This document shows, piece by piece, positions 17,101 through 27,194 of a DNA stretch of 64,000 nucleotides (positions within the stretch are counted from its first letter, which is position 1; each line of letters begins with the position of its first letter). Made by a program: the position numbers and the translations under genes. Below the pieces are notes generated by a model. It saw only the letters and a list, made by a program, of their open reading frames with translations. It was not told the origin of the DNA and made no database searches. This DNA comes from WTFY01 sp965214675 (GTDB lineage Bacteria; Pseudomonadota; Gammaproteobacteria; UBA4575). The stretch spans positions 372,001-436,000 of the forward strand of contig OZ243969.1 of NCBI GenBank assembly GCA_965214675.1, written 5' to 3'.

Positions 17101-18447
17101 AACGGACACAATGTCGCGGTATCGAGATCCGGTGAGCTCAGCGTGGTCGATGAACAGGGCCGCGAGAAGGAACGCTACAAGATCAGTTACGGGGCTTCGA
17201 TTTCCGTGAACAATGGCGACACCGTGGAAAGCGGACAGCCGGTCGCCACCTGGGACCCGCATATCCGGCCCATCATCACCGAAGTCGGCGGCTCGATCCA
17301 GCTGGTGGATTTTGCCGACGGGGTGACCGTCAACATGTTCGCGGACAAGGTCACCGGTTTGAGTTCTGCCATTGTCCTTGACCCGAGAAGCCGTCCTGCG
17401 GCGGGCAAGGATTTGCGACCGGCGGTCAACCTGGTGGATGCCAAAGGTCAACCATTGAAGTTCCCGGGTACCGAAAAACCGGCCCACTACACGCTGCATC
17501 CCGGGGCCATCATCAGCTTGTCCGACGGCGACACCGTAGGCGTTGGCGACATCATTGCCCGGATCCCGCAGGAATCCTCGAAGACTCGGGACATCACCGG
17601 CGGACTGCCACGGGTTGCCGACCTGTTCGAAGCACGCAAGCCCAAGGAGGCGGCTGTACTCGCTGAGCAGACCGGGATCGTATCCTTTGGCAAGGACACC
17701 AAGGGCAAGGAGCGTCTTGTGATCACGGATGAAGACGGTGAATCCAAGGAAGTGCTGATTCCGAAATGGCGGCAGATCAATGTATTTGAAGGCGAGCACG
17801 TGGAGAAGGGTGAGGTCATCGTTGACGGTGAGCTGAGCCTGCACGACATCCTGCGCCTTTTGGGAATCACGGAGCTTGCCGAGTACCTGGTCCGGGAAAT
17901 CCAGGATGTATATCGCCTGCAGGGCGTGGAAATCGATGACAAGCATATCGAGGTGATTACCCGGCAGATGCTGCGCAAGGCGGAAATCACCGACCCTGGC
18001 GATACAAGTTTCTTGCAGGGTGAGCAAGTGGAGAAATCCAGGGTGCTCGAGATGAATGAGAAAATGCAAGCGGATGACAAGGAGCCGGCCCGGTTCGATC
18101 CGGTACTGCTTGGTGTGACCAAGGCCTCCCTGGTGACAGAATCCTTTATCTCGGCTGCCTCATTCCAGGAAACCACGCGCGTGCTGACCGAAGCATCGGT
18201 ACGCGGCTCCAAGGACATGTTGCGTGGACTGAAAGAAAACGTGATTGTCGGGCGCCTGATTCCGGCCGGAACGGGCCTCGCCTACCATGAGGGCCGCCGA
18301 CGCAATGTTCTAGAGGAGCTGCAAGCCGCTGACATGGAAGAAGGTGAAATAATGACCGATGACGATGCTGAAAAGGCGCTTGCCGAGGAATTGACTGCGG
18401 CAGGCGGGAGCAGCGCGGAAGTGGAGGTCAGTCCAAGCGCCGAGTAA
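14191..18447 (+). CDS. rpoC: RNA polymerase subunit beta'
   Basis: A 1418-residue catalytic subunit. The N-terminal zinc site (CLCGKYKRLKHRG, CEKCG), the metal-binding NADFDGDQMAVH of the active centre, and the second zinc cluster (CETRYGVCSNCYGRD) are all present. The trigger-loop region around GTQLTMRTFHIGG is intact. The length is close to the E. coli protein. It ends in an acidic tail. The next gene, rpsL, has its own promoter overlapping the region just after the stop. Confidence 0.98.
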   Translation: MKDLISLLRNQGEAVDFDAIRIGLASPDMIRSWSFGEVKKPETINYRTFKPERDGLFCAKIFGPIKDYECLCGKYKRLKHRGVVCEKCGVEVTLTKVRRERMGHIELASPVAHIWFLKSLPSRIGLLLDMTLRDVERVLYFEAFIVIDPGMTGLEHKQLLSDEAFLEAIETYGDDFDARMGAEAIFELLKQVDLEQEVTTLREEITETRSEAKLKRLSKRLRLAENFIESGNKPEWMVLTVLPVLPPDLRPLVHLDGGRFATSDLNDLYRRAINRNNRLKRLLELNAPDIIVRNEKRMLQEAVDALLDNGRRGRAITGTNRRALKSLADMIKGKQGRFRQNLLGKRVDYSGRSVIVVGPTLKLHQCGLPKKMALELFKPFIFSKLHMRGIAPTIKACKKVVEKEGPEVWDILEEVIREHPVLLNRAPTLHRLGIQAFEPILIEGKAIQLHPLVCTAFNADFDGDQMAVHVPLSVEAQLESRALIMSTNNVLSPANGNPIIVPSQDIVLGLYYLTREKVNELGAGMAFADVEEAQRAYDSGSVSLHAKVKIRIKDVEEGEGDEPADPIHRAIETTVGRAILSRVLPKGLPFALINRDMDKRAISSLIDECYRRTGLKDTVILADKLMYTGFNYATRAGLSFCADDMVIPEEKQSILGEAEKEVEEIASQYASGLVTKEERYNKVIDIWSHTNEQVAQAMMSRLGNEEVEGPEGKTITQKSFNSIYMMADSGARGSAAQIRQLAGMRGLMAKPDGSIIETPITANFREGLNVLQYFISTHGARKGLADTALKTANSGYLTRRLVDVAQDLVVTETDCGTSKGMIMRPVIEGGDVVQTLSSRVLGRVVAEDVLDAKKKDVLIPAGTLLDETWCKKFEELGVDEIKVRTPINCETRYGVCSNCYGRDLARGHLVNIGEAVGVIAAQSIGEPGTQLTMRTFHIGGAANRAASTSGITVKSAGTISMHNVKLAQHKNGHNVAVSRSGELSVVDEQGREKERYKISYGASISVNNGDTVESGQPVATWDPHIRPIITEVGGSIQLVDFADGVTVNMFADKVTGLSSAIVLDPRSRPAAGKDLRPAVNLVDAKGQPLKFPGTEKPAHYTLHPGAIISLSDGDTVGVGDIIARIPQESSKTRDITGGLPRVADLFEARKPKEAAVLAEQTGIVSFGKDTKGKERLVITDEDGESKEVLIPKWRQINVFEGEHVEKGEVIVDGELSLHDILRLLGITELAEYLVREIQDVYRLQGVEIDDKHIEVITRQMLRKAEITDPGDTSFLQGEQVEKSRVLEMNEKMQADDKEPARFDPVLLGVTKASLVTESFISAASFQETTRVLTEASVRGSKDMLRGLKENVIVGRLIPAGTGLAYHEGRRRNVLEELQAADMEEGEIMTDDDAEKALAEELTAAGGSSAEVEVSPSAE

Positions 18448-18460
18448 TGAAAGGGTTTGC

Positions 18461-18489
18461 TTGACAGCATGCCCGATGGTTTCTACAAT
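18461..18489 (+). promoter_or_regulatory. strong sigma-70 promoter of the str operon
   Basis: TTGACA at 18461-18466 and TACAAT at 18484-18489 with a 17-base spacer is a near-perfect sigma-70 promoter, 14 bases after the rpoC stop. The expected start near 18496 lies just before the stem-loop at 18501. It would drive rpsL-rpsG-fusA-tuf and possibly the following ribosomal genes. Confidence 0.8.
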
Positions 18490-18500
18490 CTCGCGGCTAC

Positions 18501-18525
18501 ACAGGCCGATGTTTCATCGGCCTGT
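18501..18525 (+). terminator. perfect 11-base stem-loop: rpoC terminator or str leader hairpin
   Basis: ACAGGCCGATG and CATCGGCCTGT pair perfectly around a 3-base loop, followed by TGTTTGTTTC, a broken T-run. It ends about 25 bases before the rpsL ATG. It lies downstream of the str promoter, so transcripts from that promoter begin with it. It may end rpoC transcripts, attenuate str transcripts, or protect the 5' end. Confidence 0.6.
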
Positions 18526-18550
18526 TGTTTGTTTCAGGTATAGAAAATTT

Positions 18551-18925
18551 ATGACTACAATCAATCAATTGGTGCGCAAACCGCGCAAGCGCAAGGTGGA
18601 GAAGAGCAATGTTCCCGCGCTTGCAAGCTGTCCCCAGAAAAGAGGGGTATGCACCCGTGTGTACACGACGACACCCAAAAAGCCGAACTCTGCATTGCGT
18701 AAGGTCGCGCGGGTACGTCTGACCAACGGGTTTGAAGTCACCAGTTATATTGGCGGTGAAGGCCACAACCTGCAGGAACACTCCGTGGTCCTCATTCGGG
18801 GGGGTCGTGTCAAGGACCTGCCGGGTGTGCGCTACCACACGGTGCGCGGCAGCCTCGATACCCAGGGTGTCCAGGATCGCATGCAGGCCCGTTCGAAGTA
18901 CGGCGCCAAAAAGCCCAAATCCTAG
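18551..18925 (+). CDS. rpsL: 30S ribosomal protein S12
   Basis: A 124-residue decoding-centre protein. MTTINQLVRKPRKRK at ATG 18551 is the family start; an in-frame extension upstream covers the promoter and hairpin and is not coding. Lys43 in TTTPKKPNSAL and the RGGRVKDLPGVRYH loop are of the streptomycin-sensitive type. It is first in the rpsL-rpsG-fusA-tuf order. Confidence 0.97.
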   Translation: MTTINQLVRKPRKRKVEKSNVPALASCPQKRGVCTRVYTTTPKKPNSALRKVARVRLTNGFEVTSYIGGEGHNLQEHSVVLIRGGRVKDLPGVRYHTVRGSLDTQGVQDRMQARSKYGAKKPKS

Positions 18926-18954
18926 CGCCCACCCCTTACTGAAGCAGTCTCGCC

Positions 18955-19425
18955 ATGTCACGTAGAAGAGAAATCCCCAAGCGCAAAATCCTGGACGACC
19001 CCAAGTACGGGGATCAGTTGGTTGCGAAGTTTGTCAACATGCTGATGAAACACGGCAAGAAGTCCATCGCCGAGAAAATCCTGTATCAGGCGTTTGACAA
19101 CGTAGAGCGCAAAAGCGGACAGGAAGGAATCGGAATCTTCAAGAAGGCGATCGAGAATGTACGCCCGTTTGTCGAGGTCAAGTCACGGCGCGTAGGCGGT
19201 GCGACCTACCAGGTGCCTGTGGAAGTGCGCCCGGCCCGGCAGACCACGCTGGCGATGCGCTGGATTGTCGATGCCGCGAAAAAACGTGGCGAGAAATCCA
19301 TGATCAACAAGCTTGCCGGCGAGTTGATGGATGCCTCTGCACAAAAAGGCACGGCCATCAAGAAACGTGAAGATACGCTTCGCATGGCCGAAGCAAACAA
19401 GGCATTTTCTCACTACCGCTGGTAG
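18955..19425 (+). CDS. rpsG: 30S ribosomal protein S7
   Basis: A 156-residue primary 16S rRNA binder that organises the 30S head near the E site; in the family it also represses str operon translation. MSRRREIPKRKILDDPKYGD and RRVGGATYQVPVEVR are signature stretches. Start ATG 18955 comes 29 bases after rpsL; fusA follows after 23 bases. Confidence 0.97.
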   Translation: MSRRREIPKRKILDDPKYGDQLVAKFVNMLMKHGKKSIAEKILYQAFDNVERKSGQEGIGIFKKAIENVRPFVEVKSRRVGGATYQVPVEVRPARQTTLAMRWIVDAAKKRGEKSMINKLAGELMDASAQKGTAIKKREDTLRMAEANKAFSHYRW

Positions 19426-19448
19426 CGTACCGGCGCAGGGCTTAAATC

Positions 19449-21548
<2,100 letters not shown>

Positions 21549-21592
21549 CCCGCGTGTGGCCATTACGATATTTTTTTAAGAGGTAGAGAAAG

Positions 21593-22783
21593 ATGTCCAA
21601 AGAGAAATTTGAGCGTACTAAACCGCATGTAAACGTCGGTACGATTGGTCATGTCGACCACGGCAAGACTACTTTGACAGCGGCCCTGACCAAGGTGATG
21701 GGTGAGACCCACGGGGGTGAGTACAGGACGTATGATCAGATTGACAATGCTCCTGAAGAACGTGAGCGCGGCATTACCATTGCGACTGCACACGTCGAAT
21801 ACGAGAGCGTCAACCGTCACTACGCTCATGTGGATTGCCCCGGCCATGCCGACTATGTAAAGAACATGATCACGGGTGCCGCACAGATGGACGGTGCGAT
21901 TCTGGTCGTCAGTGCCGCTGATGGCCCCATGCCCCAGACACGTGAGCATATCCTGCTGGCCAGGCAGGTCGGTGTTCCCCATATCATGGTGTACATGAAC
22001 AAGTCCGACCAGGTGGACGACCCCGAGTTGCTCGAGCTGGTTGAAATGGAAGTCCGCGACTTGCTGTCGACCTATGAATTCCCTGGAGACGATACTCCGA
22101 TCATCACAGGCTCGGCCCTGAAGGCCCTGGAAGGGGACACTTCGGACACGGGCATACCTTCCATCATCAAACTGGTGGAAGAGATGGATTCATTTGTTCC
22201 TGAGCCGGAGCGTGCCATTGATGGCGACTTCATTATGCCGGTTGAGGATGTATTCTCGATATCCGGTCGTGGTACGGTTGTCACAGGCCGTGTGGAGCGC
22301 GGCATCGTCAAGGTCGGCGACGAGATTGAGATTGTAGGGATACGCGATACGGAAACAACCACCTGTACCGGTGTCGAGATGTTCAGAAAACTGCTCGACC
22401 AGGGGCAGGCCGGTGACAACGTCGGCGTGTTGCTACGTGGAACCAAGCGCGACGAGGTCGAGCGTGGCCAGGTGCTGTGCAAGCCCGGCAGTATCAACCC
22501 GCACACGAAGTTCGAAGCCGAAGTGTATATCCTCAGCAAGGAGGAAGGTGGAAGGCATACCCCGTTTTTCAATGGGTATCGCCCGCAGTTCTACTTCCGT
22601 ACCACCGATGTGACCGGTGCAGTCGATCTTCCCAGCGGTACCGAAATGGTCATGCCGGGAGATAACGTGCAGATGGACGTGTCCCTGATCGCCCCGATTG
22701 CCATGGAAAAGGGGCTGCGCTTTGCCATCCGTGAAGGCGGACGCACGGTGGGGGCCGGAAAGGTCTCGAAGATCATTGAGTAA
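21593..22783 (+). CDS. tuf: elongation factor Tu
   Basis: A 396-residue GTPase delivering aminoacyl-tRNA. The P-loop GHVDHGKT, DCPGHADY and the NKxD element are present; the last reads NKSD (136-139), with Ser where E. coli has Cys. The switch I stretch reads ITIATAHVEYES, which I know from Chromatiales-type EF-Tu. The ribosome binding site AAGAGGTAGAG precedes the ATG. It is the only tuf in the window: the second locus often found before tRNA-Trp is occupied by the accessory island. Confidence 0.98.
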   Translation: MSKEKFERTKPHVNVGTIGHVDHGKTTLTAALTKVMGETHGGEYRTYDQIDNAPEERERGITIATAHVEYESVNRHYAHVDCPGHADYVKNMITGAAQMDGAILVVSAADGPMPQTREHILLARQVGVPHIMVYMNKSDQVDDPELLELVEMEVRDLLSTYEFPGDDTPIITGSALKALEGDTSDTGIPSIIKLVEEMDSFVPEPERAIDGDFIMPVEDVFSISGRGTVVTGRVERGIVKVGDEIEIVGIRDTETTTCTGVEMFRKLLDQGQAGDNVGVLLRGTKRDEVERGQVLCKPGSINPHTKFEAEVYILSKEEGGRHTPFFNGYRPQFYFRTTDVTGAVDLPSGTEMVMPGDNVQMDVSLIAPIAMEKGLRFAIREGGRTVGAGKVSKIIE

Positions 22784-22808
22784 TGCAGTTAATTAGGCAG
22801 CCAGCACG

Positions 22809-23123
22809 ATGACTACGGGACAGACCATACGGATTCGCCTGAAAGCGTTTGATCACCGCCTGATCGACCGCTCTGCAAGTGAAATTGTGGAAACGGCCAA
22901 GCGCACCGGGGCCAGGGTCAAGGGCCCGATCCCGTTACCGACCAAGAAAGAGCGCTTTACCGTGCTGATCTCGCCGCATGTCGACAAGAATGCCCGTGAC
23001 CAGTACGAAATTCGCACGCACAAGCGGATCATGGACATCGTTGAGCCGACGGACAAGACCGTCGATGCGCTCATGAAGCTGGATTTGGCTGCCGGCGTCG
23101 ACGTCCAGATCAAACTGAACTAG
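22809..23123 (+). CDS. rpsJ: 30S ribosomal protein S10
   Basis: A 104-residue 30S head protein that is also NusE, the NusB partner in antitermination and the NusG contact. IRIRLKAFDHRLIDRS and GPIPLPTKKERFTVL are family signatures. It follows tuf by 25 bases, too short a gap for the long S10 leader known from E. coli, and is separated from rplC by an unusual 184-base region with its own promoter and hairpin. Confidence 0.97.
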   Translation: MTTGQTIRIRLKAFDHRLIDRSASEIVETAKRTGARVKGPIPLPTKKERFTVLISPHVDKNARDQYEIRTHKRIMDIVEPTDKTVDALMKLDLAAGVDVQIKLN

Positions 23124-23196
23124 GAAGGGGTGGAATCTACTTGAGCACAGGGGCTCTCGCTGGGTAAAGAAAATGGTTTTTTAAGACTCTGATATT

Positions 23197-23205
23197 TGGG
23201 ATAAT
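23197..23205 (+). promoter_or_regulatory. extended -10 promoter upstream of rplC
   Basis: TGG followed by GATAAT (23200-23205) is an extended -10 element. Its -35 position is a T-run without a real consensus, as such promoters tolerate. The predicted start near 23212 lies just before a long stem-loop. The rest of the 184-base rpsJ-rplC gap has no other clear feature. Confidence 0.45.
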
Positions 23206-23217
23206 GGTGGATTCGCT

Positions 23218-23252
23218 GCGACCCGGCATGGGCTAGCCCTGTGCCGGGTCGC
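23218..23252 (+). promoter_or_regulatory. long leader stem-loop upstream of rplC
   Basis: GCGACCCGGCA (23218-23228) and TGCCGGGTCGC (23242-23252) pair perfectly over 11 bases. The loop holds a further GGG-CTAG-CCC fold. No T-run follows. It ends 55 bases before the rplC ATG and may control the downstream S10-operon genes, perhaps through L4 as in the E. coli S10 leader; that link is inference. Confidence 0.65.
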
Positions 23253-23307
23253 GGTTATCCGGGCAAGTGAAATCCTTGCGAACGTTGGACTGTAGGAAAG
23301 AGCACAC

Positions 23308-24009
23308 ATGTCATTAGGTCTGGTTGGGAAAAAAGTGGGTATGACCCGTGTCTTTAACGAGGCAGGTGAGTCCGTGCCGGTGACCGTTTTGCATGTACCC
23401 AGCAACCGGGTGACCCGTGTTCGCAGTCAGGACCTGGATGGCTATGATGCCGTACAGGTGACCTATGGCGACATCAAGCCCTCGCGTATCAATAAACCGA
23501 CGGCCGGCCAGTTTGCAAAATCGGGTGTCCGTGCGGGCAGAGGCCTGCGGGAATTTCGATCCGACAACGAACAGCTGGAATCCCTGCAGGTGGGCTCGGA
23601 ACTGGGCGTGGGGTTGTTTACCGTAGGGCAGAAGGTTGCGGTTTCCGGGATCTCAAAGGGCAAGGGCTTCGCAGGTGCTGTCAAGCGCCACAACTTCCAC
23701 ATGCAGGATGCCACCCATGGAAACTCCCTGTCGCATCGTGCGCTTGGTTCGACCGGACAGTGCCAGGACCCTGGCCATGTGTTCAAGGGCAAGAAAATGG
23801 CCGGACAGATGGGCAACGTGCGGGTCACGACGAAAAACCTGAAAGTCGTGCAGGTCGACGAAGGAAAGGATCTGCTTTTGATCAAGGGTGCGGTTCCCGG
23901 TGCCCCGGGGGGTGACGTCATGATACGGCCTGTTCATGCCGGGGAAGTGAACCTGCCAGGACCGAGCGAATCCGAAGAGCCTGCAACAGAGAGTGCCGAT
24001 AAGGCCTGA
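23308..24009 (+). CDS. rplC: 50S ribosomal protein L3
   Basis: A 233-residue early assembly protein reaching to the peptidyl transferase centre. GLVGKKVGMTRVFNEAG opens the chain, and KRHNFHMQDATHGNSLSHR includes the loop with the Gln region modified in some bacteria. The C-terminal ~20 residues are an acidic tail (SESEEPATESADKA) longer than in E. coli L3 (209 residues). The ribosome binding site TAGGAAAG precedes ATG 23308. Confidence 0.97.
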   Translation: MSLGLVGKKVGMTRVFNEAGESVPVTVLHVPSNRVTRVRSQDLDGYDAVQVTYGDIKPSRINKPTAGQFAKSGVRAGRGLREFRSDNEQLESLQVGSELGVGLFTVGQKVAVSGISKGKGFAGAVKRHNFHMQDATHGNSLSHRALGSTGQCQDPGHVFKGKKMAGQMGNVRVTTKNLKVVQVDEGKDLLLIKGAVPGAPGGDVMIRPVHAGEVNLPGPSESEEPATESADKA

Positions 24010-24021
24010 TGGATTGGTCGT

Positions 24022-24627
24022 ATGAAACTTAAAGTGAGTAATACCCGGTCTACCGTCACGGTATCGGATGATATCTTTGCGCGCAGCTTCAATGAACCGC
24101 TGGTACACCAGGCGGTCACGGCCTATCTGGCGGGTGCGCGAAGTGGAAGCAAGGCGAACAAGAGCCGCAGTGACGTGCGTGGAGGCGGTGCCAAGCCCTG
24201 GAGACAAAAGGGTACGGGACGTGCCCGGGCCGGTACGTCGAACAGTCCGCTGTGGCGCTCAGGCGGTGTGATGTTTGCGGCCAGGCCTCGCAGCTACAGG
24301 CAAAAGCTGAATAAGAAAATGGTGCGCGCGGCATACGCCAGCATGTTTTCAGAACTGATCCGCCAGGAATGCCTGCACGTGATCAAGGATTTCGAAGTGG
24401 CCGAGCCCAAGACCAAGCTGGCTCTGGCGCAGTTGCAAAAGCTCAAGATTACCTCCGCATTGATCATCACCGAAAAAGCCGACGAAAACCTCCACCTCTC
24501 GGTGCGTAATCTGCCCCATGTCGAGGTGACCGAAGTTTCAGGTATCGATCCTGTAAGCCTGTTCAGGCACCGGAATGTGGTGGTCACCAAGGATGCGTTA
24601 CAGGCGATTGAGGGGTGGCTGCAGTGA
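24022..24627 (+). CDS. rplD: 50S ribosomal protein L4
   Basis: A 201-residue exit-tunnel protein, in E. coli also the repressor of the S10 operon. The extended tunnel loop is seen in SDVRGGGAKPWRQKGTGRAR and RSGGVMFAARPRSY. It starts 12 bases after rplC; its stop overlaps the GTG start of rplW (GTGA). Confidence 0.96.
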   Translation: MKLKVSNTRSTVTVSDDIFARSFNEPLVHQAVTAYLAGARSGSKANKSRSDVRGGGAKPWRQKGTGRARAGTSNSPLWRSGGVMFAARPRSYRQKLNKKMVRAAYASMFSELIRQECLHVIKDFEVAEPKTKLALAQLQKLKITSALIITEKADENLHLSVRNLPHVEVTEVSGIDPVSLFRHRNVVVTKDALQAIEGWLQ

Positions 24628-24923
24628 ACGAGGAACGGTTGATGACGGTGTTGCTGGGCCCGCATATCTCGGAGAAGACGGCGGAGGGTGCCGACAAGAG
24701 AAGCCAGCATGTTTTTCGTGTCATGCGCAATGCCAGGAAATCTGAAATCAAGGCGGCCGTGGAAAAGCTGTTTGAAGTGAAAGTGGCGGCGGTCAATACC
24801 ATCAACATGCAGGGCAAGCGTAAAAACTTCAACCGCCGGCCGGGCAAGCGCGCGGACTGGAAGAAGGCCATCGTGACCCTGGAAGCGGACAACGATATTG
24901 ATTTCAGCGGGTACAGCACCTAA
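24624..24923 (+). CDS. rplW: 50S ribosomal protein L23
   Basis: A 99-residue protein at the tunnel exit, docking site for signal recognition particle and trigger factor. MNEERLMTVLLGPHISEKT at GTG 24624 agrees with the family start; the in-frame GTG 24615 upstream would only add three residues. The GTGA overlap with the rplD stop suggests translational coupling. Confidence 0.95.
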   Translation: MNEERLMTVLLGPHISEKTAEGADKRSQHVFRVMRNARKSEIKAAVEKLFEVKVAAVNTINMQGKRKNFNRRPGKRADWKKAIVTLEADNDIDFSGYST

Positions 24924-24938
24924 CCGCAGGACAGTGTC

Positions 24939-25766
24939 ATGGCAGTAGTAAAGGCAAAACCCACATCCGCAGGACGACGTTTCGTCGTACAGGTCAACAC
25001 ACCGGGCCTGCACAAGGGTGGGCCGTACAAGCCGTTGCTGTCGGACAAGAAAAGAACCGGTGGACGCAACAATGTCGGGCGCATCACCACGCGCCACCGC
25101 GGGGGTGGACATAAAAAGCGTTTCCGGGTCATTGACTTCAAGCGCAACAAGGATGACATCCCGGCGCAGGTGGAAAGAATCGAGTATGACCCGAACCGCA
25201 GCGCCAATATTGCACTGCTTAAATACGCAGACGGTGAACGGCGTTACGTCATCGCACCACGGAATCTGTCGGTGGACAGTGAAGTCATTTCAGGCATGCA
25301 TGTGCCGATCAAGGCGGGCAACACCCTGCCGCTTCGAAGTATCCCGGTGGGCACGGTAGTGCACTGCATCGAGATGAAGCCGGGCAAGGGTGCACAGATC
25401 GGGCGCAGTGCAGGCGCGGCCATCCAGGTGGTGGCGCGTGAGGGAAATTACGTGACCCTGAGGTTGCGTTCCGGTGAGATGCGCAAGGTACTGCTCGATT
25501 GTCGCGCAACGATCGGGGAAGTCGGCAACAGCGAACACAATTTGCGCAAGCTGGGCAAGGCGGGTGCCAAGCGCTGGCGCGGAGTCCGCCCTACCGTTCG
25601 GGGTGTGGCCATGAACCCGGTGGACCATCCGCATGGCGGTGGTGAAGGGCGCACGTCCGGCGGACGTCATCCCGTATCGCCATGGGCGATGCCGACCAAA
25701 GGCTACAAGACTCGAAAGAATCACCGTACGGACCGTTTGATCGTACGGCGCAGAAAGAAGAAATAG
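24939..25766 (+). CDS. rplB: 50S ribosomal protein L2
   Basis: A 275-residue protein needed for subunit joining and peptidyl transfer. RITTRHRGGGHKKRFRVIDF lies near the N-terminus, and NPVDHPHGGGEGRTSGGRHP contains the conserved His close to the catalytic centre. Standard length; 15 bases after rplW. Confidence 0.97.
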   Translation: MAVVKAKPTSAGRRFVVQVNTPGLHKGGPYKPLLSDKKRTGGRNNVGRITTRHRGGGHKKRFRVIDFKRNKDDIPAQVERIEYDPNRSANIALLKYADGERRYVIAPRNLSVDSEVISGMHVPIKAGNTLPLRSIPVGTVVHCIEMKPGKGAQIGRSAGAAIQVVAREGNYVTLRLRSGEMRKVLLDCRATIGEVGNSEHNLRKLGKAGAKRWRGVRPTVRGVAMNPVDHPHGGGEGRTSGGRHPVSPWAMPTKGYKTRKNHRTDRLIVRRRKKK

Positions 25767-25803
25767 AGACAGCCGCACTACAGAGGATAACAGGAATTCC
25801 GAA

Positions 25804-26076
25804 ATGCCAAGATCACTACGCAAAGGACCATTTGTCGATCATCACTTGATGAGGAAAGTCGAGAAAGCGTCCGCTACGAATGACCGCAAGCCCATCAAGA
25901 CCTGGTCGCGGCGCTCTTTTGTGGTACCCGAGATGGTAGGGGTCACGATTGCCGTACACAACGGCAGGCAGCATGTACCGATTCTGATCAGTGAAAACAT
26001 GGTCGGACACAAGCTCGGTGAATTCGCGATTACCCGCACGTTCAAGGGACATTCCGGAGACAGGAAGGCCAAGTAG
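25804..26076 (+). CDS. rpsS: 30S ribosomal protein S19
   Basis: A 90-residue 30S head protein contacting S13 and the A-site tRNA. MPRSLRKGPFVDHHL and VGHKLGEFAITRTFKGHSGD are family signatures. The rplV start ATG lies 2 bases after its stop. Confidence 0.97.
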   Translation: MPRSLRKGPFVDHHLMRKVEKASATNDRKPIKTWSRRSFVVPEMVGVTIAVHNGRQHVPILISENMVGHKLGEFAITRTFKGHSGDRKAK

Positions 26077-26078
26077 TG

Positions 26079-26411
26079 ATGGAGGTTTCAGCAAAACATA
26101 CCTTTGTGCGCATCACGCCGCAAAAAGCCCGGCTGGTCGCAGACCAGGTGCGTGGCAAGGCCGTGGACCGGGCCCTGGAGGTTTTGAAGTTCAGCCCCAA
26201 GAAGGCCGCGGGAATTATACGCAAGGTGCTGGAATCGGCGATCGCCAATGCCGAGCATAACGAAGGCGCGGATATTGATGAACTCAAGGTGGCAAAGATT
26301 TTCGTGGATGACGGTCCGACGCACCGTCGTTTCAGGGCGCGCGCCAAAGGCCGTGCTGCAAAGATTTTAAAACGCACCAGCCATATCACCGTAGTGGTGA
26401 GTGACAGCTAG
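26079..26411 (+). CDS. rplV: 50S ribosomal protein L22
   Basis: A 110-residue protein whose beta-hairpin lines the exit tunnel and affects macrolide action. RITPQKARLVADQVRGK and the hairpin RAKGRAAKILKRTSHITVVV are present. ATG 26079 gives the E. coli length; a GTG at 26076 would add one residue. Confidence 0.96.
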   Translation: MEVSAKHTFVRITPQKARLVADQVRGKAVDRALEVLKFSPKKAAGIIRKVLESAIANAEHNEGADIDELKVAKIFVDDGPTHRRFRARAKGRAAKILKRTSHITVVVSDS

Positions 26412-26481
26412 TGCAGGTGATGGACAGGCAAGTACCGTACAGGATCATGACACGAATTCTGGCAGGAGATAATCACTAGAT

Positions 26482-27156
26482 ATGGGACAAAAAGTACATC
26501 CAACCGGTATGCGCCTTGGTATTTCCACTGACTGGACATCCAAGTGGTATGCCGATGGCCGTGATTATGCTGAATTTCTGAGCAGTGATCTTGAAATCCG
26601 GGATTACCTGAAGAAAAAACTTTCTCAGGCCTCGGTCAGCAGAATACAGATCAACCGTCCTGCCCGGGCAGCGTTCATTACCATCCACACGGCGCGTCCT
26701 GGCATCGTGATTGGCAAGAAAGGCGAGGACATCGAAGCACTGCGTCATGAGATCGCAAGACGCACCGGCCTGAGCGTGAACAACGTGAAGATCAACATCG
26801 AGGAGATCCGCAAGCCGGAAATTGACGCGCAGCTGGTTGCAGAAAGCATTGCACAGCAGCTGGAGCGGCGAATTACGTTTCGAAGGGCAATGAAACGTGC
26901 CGTGGGCAACGCGATGCGCCTCGGTGCGCTAGGCGTGAAAGTGAATGTCGCCGGTCGCCTGAACGGGGCGGAGATTGCACGCAGTGAATGGTACCGGGAG
27001 GGGCGCGTGCCCCTGCATACCCTGCGAGCCAACATCGACTATGGTTTCGCGGAAGCCAAGACCACGTACGGCATCATCGGCATCAAGACCTGGATCTATA
27101 AGGGTGATGTATTCGGTATTGGTGCCAAGGAAACCGAAGAAGGAGCAGACAAGTAA
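26482..27156 (+). CDS. rpsC: 30S ribosomal protein S3
   Basis: A 224-residue protein at the mRNA entry channel, part of the ribosomal helicase with S4 and S5. The KH-like GKKGEDIEALRHE and the C-terminal domain with AEIARSEWYREGRVPLHTL are intact. A 70-base gap with an AGGAGAT ribosome binding site separates it from rplV. Confidence 0.97.
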   Translation: MGQKVHPTGMRLGISTDWTSKWYADGRDYAEFLSSDLEIRDYLKKKLSQASVSRIQINRPARAAFITIHTARPGIVIGKKGEDIEALRHEIARRTGLSVNNVKINIEEIRKPEIDAQLVAESIAQQLERRITFRRAMKRAVGNAMRLGALGVKVNVAGRLNGAEIARSEWYREGRVPLHTLRANIDYGFAEAKTTYGIIGIKTWIYKGDVFGIGAKETEEGADK

Positions 27157-27194
27157 GGATTGGGCGCCAGCTCAAGCCATCCAGGTAAGCCAGC

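Noticed and set aside
14290..18069. Antisense open frames of 435 and 456 codons over rpoC
   Set aside because: They mirror the codon bias of rpoC on the other strand. The protein sequences have no family features.
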